In this document: piece after piece, positions 50,893 through 61,012 of the stretch
How the letters are laid out: every line of letters starts with the position of its first letter
Numbering within the stretch: position 1 is the first letter of the stretch
Assembly (NCBI GenBank): GCA_037975125.1
Contig: CM075857.1
Coordinates: 91,496,509-91,560,508, forward strand
Direction: 5' to 3'
DNA: 64,000 bases
DNA from: Latrodectus hesperus
Lineage: Eukaryota; Arthropoda; Arachnida; Araneae; Theridiidae
Notes under the pieces: generated by a model
Database searches by the model: none
Told to the model about the DNA's origin: nothing
Seen by the model: only the letters and a program-made list of their open reading frames with translations
Program-made: the position numbers and the translations under genes

Positions 50893-52111
50893 CACAGTCC
50901 AGTCACATTAATGTGACTATCGGTCAAAAGCCAGAATATCCACCTTTCGCAGAGCGGACTGCTGCGAGACGTGCAGGAAGAGAGTCACTTAGGTCCCTGA
51001 AGGTGTTCTCTGGGATGTTGAGCCATGCTGACTCTAATGCCGTGACCAGCTGCGCTAGATTACGCGGTTGAGGATCCATGGCGCGAACAACTTGATCGAG
51101 ATGGTCCCACAGATGCTCGATTGGGTTTAAGTCAGGTGAGTTTGCTGGCCAGGAGAGGACGGTAAACTCATCCTGGTGCTCTTCGAACAACGCACGTACA
51201 CTGGCAGCTGTATGGCACCTCGCATTGTCCTGCTGGAAGATGCCATCATCCTGAGGAAAAACAATGCGCATGTAGGGGTGGACATGGTCCGCAAGGACAG
51301 ATGCGTACTTGTATTGATCCATCGTGCCTTCCAGAATGATCAGTGAACCCAGAGAATGCCAGGAAAACATTCCCCAAACCATAATGCTCCCGCCTCCAGC
51401 TTGGACCGTTCCGGCAATGGTTGCAAAGTGTTTCCTTTCAGAGGTTTCACGCCTTATACACCAACGTCCATCTGTCTGATGGAGCATAAAAGGCGATTCA
51501 TCCAAAAACACAACCTGTCGCCACTCAGTGGACGTCCAGCTGCTGTACTGGCGTGCAAATTCTAGCCTTCGCCGTTGATGAACAGCAGTCAGCATAGGTG
51601 CACGAACCAGGCGTCTGCTTCGGAGGCCCAGGCGCAGCAATGTTCGCTGAATAGTTGTTTGGGAGACACTTTTGGTAGCCCCTTGGTTCATTTTGGTGGT
51701 CAGTTGCTCAACGGTACCCCGTCTATCTGCCCGAACGCATCTCTGCAACCGTTTTTCGTCTCTGTCATCTATGGCCCGTGGTGCACCACATTTGCCACGT
51801 CGCTGATTTTGGACAGTCTCATTTTGCCATGCACAGTACACTTTTACTACGGCGGCACGCGAACAGTTCACAAACTCAGCTGTTTCGGAAATGCTTCCAC
51901 CCTTGGCCCGAAAGCCAATGATCATGCCCTTTGGACGTCGGATAAATCGCTTCGTTTCTGCATTACGCCAACGATTGAAATGTTTTCCGAGGCCCTCACA
52001 CACCCTTTATATACGCTCAACTACACTGTGCTGCCACCTGCCTTCTGTGATTGGTTATTTAACTCTGACGTGGAAAGTACGTGGTGGTCACATTAATGTG
52101 AATGGACTGTG
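50893..52111 (-). mobile_element. Intact Tc1-like transposon (DD36E), 1219 bp
   Basis: 25-bp terminal inverted repeats with one mismatch start CACAGTCCA, and TA lies at both flanks (50891-50892, 52112-52113). Each repeat contains the 14-bp palindrome TCACATTAATGTGA. A single open transposase frame fills the element. A decayed sister copy lies at 58630-59820. Confidence 0.95.
50924..52003 (-). CDS. Tc1/mariner-type transposase, DD36E
   Basis: This uninterrupted 359-residue transposase cuts and pastes its own element. An N-terminal paired-like DNA-binding region spans about residues 20-130: a first helix-turn-helix with SISETAEFVNCSRAAVVKVY and a second with KSVSQTTIQRTLLRLGLRSRR. The DDE catalytic domain follows: VVFLDESPF (first Asp), FQQDNARCHTA (second Asp) and SPDLNPIEHLWDHL (Glu). 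There are 36 residues between the second Asp and the Glu, two more than DD34E Tc1 elements; this DD36E spacing has been reported for the Incomer group. The full-length frame and matching ends suggest recent activity. The first ATG at 52003 was chosen; the frame reaches close to both inverted repeats. Confidence 0.93.
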   Translation of the reverse strand: MCEGLGKHFNRWRNAETKRFIRRPKGMIIGFRAKGGSISETAEFVNCSRAAVVKVYCAWQNETVQNQRRGKCGAPRAIDDRDEKRLQRCVRADRRGTVEQLTTKMNQGATKSVSQTTIQRTLLRLGLRSRRLVRAPMLTAVHQRRRLEFARQYSSWTSTEWRQVVFLDESPFMLHQTDGRWCIRRETSERKHFATIAGTVQAGGGSIMVWGMFSWHSLGSLIILEGTMDQYKYASVLADHVHPYMRIVFPQDDGIFQQDNARCHTAASVRALFEEHQDEFTVLSWPANSPDLNPIEHLWDHLDQVVRAMDPQPRNLAQLVTALESAWLNIPENTFRDLSDSLPARLAAVRSAKGGYSGF

Positions 52112-52462
52112 TAGATGAATATAATTTATTGTTAAATTATTTATATTATGTCTGATAATTGTTTTGACATATTTGACTATTAAAAAAAATACATTTTAAA
52201 TCATTCTAGAAATAAATATAGCTGTTACTGTAAATTAAAAATTTAACAACACAATTTTGTATTAATTACTAATATAAATTAATATAATTTAAATTATTTT
52301 TCCATTATTTAAAGCATTTACATTTTCCATTTATTTGTAGTGATTTTTGTGATATGTATTTAGTAATTTTTATTATTTATTATGCTACATGTATTTTTAA
52401 TTTCTATGTAATTACTCAGTTTTGTTGTGAAATTTTAAAGTAAATTATTTCATGTTTTGTAG

Positions 52463-52591
52463 GAGATAATTAAAAAATGTGAAGGAGAACTAAAAGTCTT
52501 TTCTTATATGACAGTTGCATTTCCAAAGCCAGAAATGGATGAATGTGTACTTGATGACAAGAAATTGACTTCCTCCTCTTGTTACTTTTGA
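52463..52591 (+). other. Possible terminal exon of unknown gene
   Basis: An acceptor (CATGTTTTGTAG) is followed by 42 open codons (SYMTVAFPKPEMDECVLDD, ending SSSCYF-stop), then an AATAAA at 52793-52798. Joined to SelO exon 12 it would give only three codons before a stop, so it is not an obvious SelO exon. I do not recognise the peptide. Confidence 0.25.
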
Positions 52592-54442
52592 GTTATAGTT
52601 AATGCTGTTACACATCAGAATACAATATTTAGCATGAAGTTTCTATTTTTTGATATATAGTTTTTTATTTAAAAATATCAGTTAAAATTAATTAATTAAA
52701 AAAGTAATATTTTCCTTAGAGTGTAAATATATTGCTTTACATTTGTATATTAACAAATGTTAGTTTCTTGTGATACTTGTATTTTATATCTAAATAAAAT
52801 TTTGGAAAAAAAATGCCCTGGTAAATTATATAAAAATGTTTTTCAGTCAAGATTTTGAAAGTCTCATCTTTAAATTTCACAGTTCTTACTTTCATAAAAT
52901 TACATTTTAAAATTCAAATTGTAAGACATTTCAATATTGAAATGTTTTCCACACATTTTAACACTTTATTTCTCTGGATTATTTTATTCTAGAAGAAAAA
53001 GTATAGAATTTCTAAGCTAATTGTAATTCTGTAGTTGAAGCTTCTAAATTTTCCTTATTTCTCACTTTCTTCATTACATATATTAAGTTTGAAGTTTGTA
53101 GTAAAAACTATAAAACTGTAATATTACTTATAAAAATCAAAATGTGTTTAATTAACTTATTGCTCTTTGATTTATAATTATTATAATTAATTATAAAACG
53201 TAATAAAGTATATTGGAATCTAACTTTATTCAAAAAATTTGGATGAATATTGATAGGTTGAAAAATGTTAATATTTCTGTAAAAATAACTTCTGCAATTT
53301 TTATATCTTTTAGTATTTCATTAAACTTTGTTACTTTATTCTGTTTTTTATATTTAATAAATTTTTGCATTTTAATATTGGATATGAATTTTGGCTACGA
53401 AAATTTGTTATTTTTTTATGCTTATCATAAAAGAAAATAATATTTTATAAGTAAAATTACTATCATGTATGTTTTTAATTTTCTCAGCTTAGGTGAGAGA
53501 AAAGTTCTTAAATTTTCATTTCTTAAACAGTCTAAGGAGACATTCCTGAAAACGACTGTCGTTTAAATTTTATATGAAATGTTTATCAGTTATAAAATTG
53601 TCCTTAAGAAAGTTTAAAAGAAAATCTGGGAAAAAAGATTGGAAACTATAAGTAGTATTGTATATAAATCATTTTTCTATTTTTTATTGTAATAAACAAA
53701 AAGTAATAATTAATTGTATTATTTTATCTCACACTAATATTTGCAGCTATTAATCAGTAAGAGATAAATACTAAGCAAAACCTGCAAAATTAGTGAATTC
53801 CAAGGAACAATAATTGAAATATGCATTAATCTTTTCAAAGTTTTAGAGTGGCTTTTTGTTTTTAAAACAGTGAAAGGAATTCTCAGTTAATTGTAAAACT
53901 ATGATGTCTAATTTAGATTTGTATTGTTTAAATAATTTCTTCTACTATCTTTTAAGTATTTCTTCTAATTGTAACTATTCAATTTTTAGAGCAAACATTT
54001 AATTTTATCCTCAGCAATATTTTACATAAAAATCATTTGATCTTAAGAAAATCGTATTTAATTAAGTAGTATAAAAAGACTAATTGAAATTTAACATTTT
54101 AAGTAGAATAATTTTTCCGTTTAAGCATAAATACGCTTTAATAATATGCAAATTTATGTGTTTCATTGGAGAGAAAAACTGCGCTAAACCGTGTCGGTTT
54201 AAAAAATATTATTTTCTAGCCTAGTTTGTATATAAATAATCCATAAAAAATAGTCTAAACTGTAGAATAGATTTATATTTTAAAAAGAATGTCAGGTGAC
54301 AGCTAACTAAAATTAAATCATATTGGTAAAATGTTTGCTAAACTTAAAAATACTGCATTTATATCATTTTTTTTTCAAAATATATGCAGAAATCAAGCTT
54401 CTAAAAAATGTGGATTTTTTATTAACTTAATACATGAGGTAT
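52592..54442. other. Gene-free AT-rich stretch
   Basis: Short open frames only, with no family resemblance and no transposon ends found. Confidence 0.5.
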
Positions 54443-54454
54443 GATTATTTAGGT

Positions 54455-54824
54455 TGTTACTTATGACACTTGGACAAGCTAAGCTCGCTATTCCTTGGCA
54501 ATCCGTATATACGTCAATAGGGACCGTCTTTCCTTTTGATCATGAAAAAGTACATCTTTGCTCTTTTTAAAATCCATCGATAGATGCCACCTCCAGATGT
54601 TACAATCCCCCAATTTTGTCATTGATCTAGAAGGGGGAGGAAATTTTTTCCAGACCATCGCACCCATGGTAACTGCTCAACGACCGACCACAGGACTTTC
54701 TATTCCACAGATTTAACGAGCCCGTATATCGCATGCACTCGGTGGGTCTTCGGCGGCATTGGGAATCGAACCCCCTCTTGCGGATGGAAGGCCGATACAC
54801 TAACCACTGGGCTACCACGGCCCT
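54455..54824 (-). mobile_element. tRNA-derived SINE, family B
   Basis: On the minus strand it begins GGGCCGTGGTAGCCCAGTGG, an A-box-containing tRNA-like head, followed by a B box (GGTTCGATTCCC) and a non-tRNA body. It is flanked by a 12-bp direct repeat GATTATTTAGGT (54443-54454, 54825-54836). Length about 370 bp. Confidence 0.85.
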
Positions 54825-54871
54825 GATTATTTAGGTCACATGAAGACCCAAGACTTTCGTAGCATGATGTA

Positions 54872-55633
54872 TATAGTAGAACTTCAATTATCCGAATCAA
54901 TTGGTACTCTACCTCATTCGGATATTCAAAAATTCATATAGTTGGATTTATTTGGAAAAGGGTTCATTTGAATTAATTAGTGTACTTTGAAGATAAGAGA
55001 AAAAACGACGTTTTTTAAAGAAAAAGAACTTTAAGCAATTAAATGAAAATGCAACACTTTTATACGTTAAGGTACTTTATACAAATGCTGTACAGTATAT
55101 ATGTATGTACAGTGCTGTAAATGAAAGTCATTGCTTGCTGAACATCTCGGTCAAAATAAGCTGTTTCCCTGCCTTCATCAGTTTTCAGGTAGCCAAGCCA
55201 CTATTTACTTGACAATGAGAATTGGCATGTAGTTTCACTCAGACTGACTCTTTATTTACTTCAAAGCCGGCAAATGCTTCACTAGCTGATGGTTTTGTAT
55301 CTGCTTCAACCTAGACATTAATGTCATCTTCTTAATGGACACTTTCAATATGCTTAACATCATTTGCAATTTGAAATCTCGGGTCTCACTCATAATCTAT
55401 TCTCCTTAATCTTCAGCAGGAACTAACTTCTTAACAACCAGGAATTTTCAAAATAATGTTTTTGAGTTCCTCAAGTGACACTTCATTATCCTTTCTCAAG
55501 TGACACTCCTTTCTCTCACTTTTCCTTGTCTTGAGTTTTTTCCTTTTTCTTTCTTTTCTTCTGTCTAATTTATTTTCCTGAAATTCTGAAATCGAATCCT
55601 ATCATCAATGATTTGGATAATTGGAGTTTTACG

Positions 55634-55636
<3 letters not shown>
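54872..55636 (-). mobile_element. pogo/Tigger-like element, decayed
   Basis: Terminal inverted repeats of about 28 bp carry TCAATTATCCGAAT on the left and CCAATTATCCAAAT on the right strand, with TA at both ends, as in pogo/Tigger elements. On the minus strand a fragment VEADTKPSASEAFAGFEVNKES resembles a jerky/Tigger transposase C-terminal region. Internal deletion leaves 765 bp. Confidence 0.72.

Positions 55637-55638
<2 letters not shown>

Positions 55639-55691
<53 letters not shown>
55639..55691. repeat. (AT)n microsatellite
   Basis: An alternating A/T run of about 53 bases abutting the right end of the pogo-like element. Confidence 0.9.
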
Positions 55692-55697
<6 letters not shown>

Positions 55698-55744
55698 ATG
55701 TAATACAAATTCTACTTCCTTTTGTGCCTTTTTATAGTGTTGAG

Positions 55745-55890
55745 ATGCTTGCTAAGTGGCTAGTTCTCTGACTTTCAAAAATTCGTGTCTTAATTCCCTT
55801 TTTGAGCAAGGATGCTTGCAATATGGAATCCACTTAAAACTGTAAGCTCCAGTCCAGTTAGATCTCAATTCCAAACTGTGACTGAGAATG
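55745..55890 (+). mobile_element. SINE family A, diverged copy
   Basis: Shares the GGAATCCACTTAAA block and following wording of the 28240-28419 SINE, with a weak A box (AAGTGGCTAG). No target duplication found. Confidence 0.5.
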
Positions 55891-56089
55891 ACCTTTTACG
55901 GTATAATCGTGAATTACTGACTCTTGGTTTAGTAGAAATGAAATTTTTATTTGGTCTATACTACGATTTTAGATGTTATTTGTCAGTTAGTCCAAAGATA
56001 GACTTTTAAAAGATAACTATTGTGATCAGCAATCCTCGTACAGATAAAATTGACTTAGAATTTCATCCCTTCAATGTGGCGATAAAACT

Positions 56090-56230
56090 GAGTGTCAAAT
56101 AAGCTTGGGAACTAAATCCTGGAAATATCGCATTAGGCTGGCCATAACATGCTTCGCAGCCCAACGCTCTCTCAACCAAGGAAACAGATATGAACACTGT
56201 AGGCCTTGGTCCCCGGTTGGACACTGAGTT
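56090..56230 (-). mobile_element. Old tRNA-like SINE fragment
   Basis: On the minus strand TGGTTGAGAGAGCG resembles an A box and GGATTTAGTTCCC a B box. The rest is degraded, so this may be a separate SINE family or an old tRNA pseudogene. Confidence 0.35.
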
Positions 56231-57057
56231 TTAATTTAAATTGTTTTATGATCAACAGTTACAGTCTGTCCATTAGTATTATGGACTTCCAAATAACAAA
56301 ACATAAAATATATTTGTACCTATCTTAAACCTCTGATGATGTGGTAGGGAAGTTATAAAAGAGCACAAGTATTTAGATGCTTCGTTATTGTTTTATATTG
56401 TTTCAAGTTCAGTAAGTATCCTCAAGCCATCAATACTTAGCGATCAAAAACCTTCATAGAATTTGGAAAATCACATTTTTCATGTTTTTGCTTTTATTCA
56501 TTTCTTTGAAATAGCTATTTTATTATTATATCTATTATTTTGGTTTTAATTCGTGATATATAAAATCATTTATGTTGAATTATAACTTGTACTGCAGCTT
56601 CAATGTTGTCATTTTTTAAAATTTTAAATAACGGATGCAGTTGGTTAGCTCTCACAGGCCATAACTTAAAGTGGAAAATGCGTATTTATCCTTTGATGTG
56701 AAAATTACGGTGTGGAAAAGAATGATGTTTACTTAGTTCCGCAAAAAAAATATGCTTTGCTCCATGAAATTGTTTTACGCATCGATCATCTAAAATAAAA
56801 TTGAATCAGGCATGGAAATTTTGAACTCTCTTTAGTTAACTTATTAAATGTTGAAGGTCTTTCATTCACATTCCAATGAATTTCTTATAGTCTGCATAAC
56901 ATAACAGAAAAACACAAATAAATTTCGCTCCAATAACGAACAAAACTTTTACAAATATCGAAAAAAATAGTAAATATTTGAGAAAGCTATTATAAAATGA
57001 AGTGAGTATCTGATAGAGTATATACTTCGCTGTTCCGCAATTTTTTCGCAACGTTAG

Positions 57058-57235
57058 ATTTGGTTTGTCGCTCAACGGACAATTTTTTTTCACACGAGGG
57101 TTAATTAGATCGGAACCTGCTATCTTAAATGAATTTCGAGTTACTAACAACCTTCAAGACCAAGCGGAATTCGAACCAACGAACTGTTGAACCGAAGACC
57201 AGAACAATGATCGTTCTGATCTGATGGTACCGCAC
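57058..57235 (-). mobile_element. SINE family A, minus-strand copy
   Basis: The reverse complement has the B box GGTTCGAATTCC and the family tail ending GAGCGACAAACC, matching the copy at 28240-28419. Confidence 0.7.
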
Positions 57236-58627
57236 AGATAAATACTTTATCCAAAAAAAGTAGAAAAAGAAATATTAGTCTCTTGTGTAAACTAAGCAGT
57301 TTCAAAATGTTGTTACATTAAATTATTTCATCTCCGTATAAGGAATTTTGTGGTGCATTTTAGTTAGCACTCATACGGTTTAAATTAATTATAAGTTCTG
57401 AAATAAAAATAGTGAAAAATGTGTCTTAAATTATAAATTACCCGAAGATAAAATCTTGATACAAGTTTCATTCTATTACATTCAACCGTCCCCAAACTCA
57501 AACCCGAGCAGAAATTCGGTGAATAAATTTTATAATTGATTCTATTTGAATAGATATTTTTTGGTAATGGCGATTTTGAACAACGGAAAATGGATGCTGC
57601 TCCTCCGTCTTCTGCATACATATTTAGCAGGAAGATTGCCTAGGAGTTATCCAGCATCCTCATACAAAGGAATTAAAGTTACAGTTATGTGCTTTGGTAG
57701 ATTCGCGCATCAGTTTTTGAAAATTAGTTTTATGTTTTTGATAATAAAATTAAACTAAATCTTAAAAAATTTTTCAATTTGATACGTTTTAAATATTATT
57801 TCATTTTACCCTCATTTGTTATTGCAAGTCAAGAAAACATTTTTTGAATAAAATTTACATCTGTTCTGCTAAGTAATGATTTGAAATCATGTTTCCAAAA
57901 TAAAATATGATATTGGAAATGCTCACTAAATGGTGATAGTTCCTAAATATTTTCTTCCTAAAATTTGTTTTTTAATTTAATATATTTAAACAAAAATTAA
58001 TGTATTTTTAAGAATATAATTTTGTTAAACTTTTACATTGAAACTATATGAGTTTTATTAAGCTTTAAATATTTGAGAATAATTATAATGATGATTTATC
58101 TAAATCAATTTAATTTATTTAGGAAATAAAGGAATGAGCTTAGCTGTAATGAATACCGACGTAAAACAAATTTTCTCACATATATTATACCATTTCTTAA
58201 GAAATTGCATGTTAGTATTTTTGAATGAATATCTTTTACAACTTCATATTTTAAATCTTTCGCATTATAAATATTATTAACTTCTATTAGTATTATCTTT
58301 TATTATATGAAAGATTTTTGTATGATCTACAAATTATTTTATTGCGTAACAAAAACATAAAATGCATTCATTTGTCAGTGCTGAGTTTAGTTGTCTAATT
58401 GCTGAATGCTGTAAAACTTTTTAACCTATATTTTTATCCCCCTATGAAATGAGTTTACATATATAATGGATCTAATTCCTTTGTTAAAAAAGGAAGTTCA
58501 GAAAAACACTCTCTGTAAATGAGTTCGCAAAAAGCATTTTAAGGATGTATAAATATGTTATTAAGCTCAATTTCAGAAAAACACTCTCTCTGTAAATAAA
58601 TCATATATCAATATAATTGACTTATTA
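57236..58627. other. Gene-free stretch
   Basis: A less AT-rich patch near 57545-57720 has open frames on both strands with no recognisable family. The rest is AT-rich. Confidence 0.5.
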
Positions 58628-58629
58628 TA

Positions 58630-59820
58630 CACAATTTAGTCACATTAATGTGACCACCACGTTCTTTCAACGTCGACAGTAAATAATCAATCACGAAAGG
58701 CAGGTGGCAGCACAAATGCAGCGAGCGTGTATAAAGGTTTTGAGAAACAACGCTATTGTTGGCGTAATGCAGAAACGGAGCAGTTTATCCTAGTTCCAAA
58801 AAGACATGATCACAGTCTTTCTGACCAAAGGTGAAATTATTTCCAAAACGGCTAAGTTTGTGAGCTGTTCCCGCGCCACCGTGATTAAAGTATACCGAGC
58901 ATTGCAAAATGGGACTGTCCAAAACTTGCAAAGTGATAACTGTGGTGCAGCACAGGCCATAAATGACAGAGGTGAACGACGCTACGAACATGCGTTACGA
59001 CGAACAAACATTTTATCGTTAAGCAACTGACAGTCCAAATGAACGAAGGGGCTACCAACAGTGTCTTCCAAACAACTGTTCAGCGAATATTGATGCCTTT
59101 GGGCCTCCAAAGTAGACGCCTGGTTCCTGCAGCTATGTTCTCTGCCGTTCTCAGGGAACGAATACTGGAATTTGCACATTAGTACCGCAACTGAATGTCC
59201 ACTGAGTGGTAACAGGTAATGTTTTACGATGAAATCACGTTTTATGCTACATCGGACGGAATGGCGTTGGCGTGAAATATCTGAAAGCAAACACCTTGCA
59301 ACAACTTCCGGGATGCTTCAGACTGGAGACGAGGTCATTATGGTAAGGGATATATTTTCCTTGCATTCTTTGGGTTCATTTATTATCGTGGAAAGCCTGA
59401 GGGATCAACAAAAGTATTCATCTGTTCATGTCTATCCATATATGCGCATAGTTTTTCCTCAGGATTAAGGCCTCCAACAACAGGACAATACGAGGTATCA
59501 AACAGCTGGCAAAGAGTGATTCGAAAAGCACCAGGTTAAATTTACTCTTCTCCCCTGGCTAACAAACTAACCTGACTTAAACTCAATGAAAAATCTGTGG
59601 GACTATCTGGATATGATTGCTCGCGCCCTGCTTCCTCATCAGCAAAATCTAGCGCATCTGACCACGACACTGGAGTCGGCATTGCTCAAATTCCCAGTGA
59701 ATAGTTTCAGCAATCTAACTGACTTTCTTCCTATATGCCTCACAGCAATCCACTCTGCGAAAGGCAATTAGTCTGGTTTTCGATAGAGAGAGGTTATCAC
59801 ATAAATGTGACTAAACTGTT
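58630..59820 (+). mobile_element. Decayed sister copy of the DD36E Tc1-like transposon
   Basis: Ends match the 50893-52111 element in the opposite orientation, with the palindrome TCACATTAATGTGA intact on the left and one base changed on the right. TA flanks lie at 58628-58629 and 59821-59822. The transposase survives in three fragments with stops and frameshifts (about 58806-59030, 59229-59468, 59586-59771). The catalytic Glu position reads Lys (SMKNLWDYL), so it is inactive. Confidence 0.9.
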
Positions 59821-59822
59821 TA

Positions 59823-60693
59823 ATTCGATTGTAACTTGGAAAAATTAATCTTTGCAAAAAAGTAGTTAATTTTTTTACACGAAATAAAAGAAAATAAATG
59901 CACTAAAATTTCTTATGAAGGCAATATTTATACTATCTTTTATGTAAAATTAGCTAAATATTTGAGATATTCAATGCTTATTCAGACATTCATATCTGTA
60001 TGCTGCCTCTGTTTCAATATTTTTACTGTTTTTTATTTCTTGAGTAACATATAAACGTCAAGCAAAAACATTTAAAGCATTGTATAGTTTTATGTTTCAA
60101 CATTCCCACAGTGTAAAAAGATAAATAAAGGTTTTTAATTTTGTTTTGTTTTGTTTTTGGTAAAAATACTGTTTTTGCACATTTCTGATCATATTTACGT
60201 TTTTCTTTTTATACCACCAATGGGAGATGCATGTAAACGTGAATGAAAGAACACATTTATTATTAAATAACTTCGTGAGCTCATTATCCAGGGCATGATT
60301 GAGAAACGTAAAACAATATGTTTTAAGAAGATATTTACTTACATAGAAGATGTAAAAGTACTTGTTTTACAATATTTTTAATTTTAAAATATTGGTGGTG
60401 AAACCAAGAGCAATGTAATAAATTGGTATTAAATAAAATAATTAAGGTACTCTACGTATTAATATCACCGCAACCAACTTAGTCTGAATTCTTTATTGCG
60501 CCACGGGAATCTTGCCTAGATGCTATAGTAACAAACGAAAGCGATAGAAAGAAAAAACTTTTACTCATGTGTTTCATTTGAAAAATAATTTCTTATAGTG
60601 CTGTGATTAGTAGTAAAATTTGGGGCTGTGATTTGAATTCATGAATCTATTTAGCTATCAATGATTTCAATTCATATAGATAATTTTGTGATT
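59823..60693. other. Gene-free AT-rich stretch
   Basis: No coding, RNA or transposon feature was recognised. Confidence 0.5.
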
Positions 60694-60708
60694 AATATTA
60701 TTTTAATT

Positions 60709-60997
60709 GCCAACCGATTGGCTGAGTGGTTAGCGTTCCTGACTCCTAAGCTGTTGGTCCCGGATTCGAATCCCGGTTCGGGCATGGATGTTTCTTTCCT
60801 TCTCTGTCTTTCCTTCTGTGTTGTTGTATGAACGTGGCCCGCCCTATAAACGGGTTTGTGGTGGTATGGCGCGGGTAACGCTATTCGCCTCCGTGACTTG
60901 GTTCACAGGTGCCCGCTGGGTAACGACAAATGAGTAGCAGTCTCTGGCCTTGTTGTGGCATAGGGTTCAAACCCTCTTGTGCCCGCCATTGGAAAAA
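60709..60997 (+). mobile_element. tRNA-derived SINE, family C
   Basis: A 289-bp insertion with a perfect 15-bp target duplication AATATTATTTTAATT (60694-60708, 60998-61012). The head has an A box (TGGCTGAGTGGTTAGCG) and a B box (GGATTCGAATCCC); a GC-rich body follows, ending CCCGCCATTGG and a short A-run. The acceptor-stem sequences no longer pair, so it is not a working tRNA gene. Confidence 0.9.
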
Positions 60998-61012
60998 AAT
61001 ATTATTTTAATT

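Noticed and set aside
51575..52096. 173-codon plus-strand open frame
   Set aside because: It is a shadow of the transposase on the opposite strand.
54627..54900. Minus-strand open frames of 63-66 codons
   Set aside because: They are translations of a tRNA-derived SINE.
60709..60785. Functional tRNA gene
   Set aside because: A and B boxes are present but the acceptor stem does not pair, and the unit continues into a SINE body with a target duplication.
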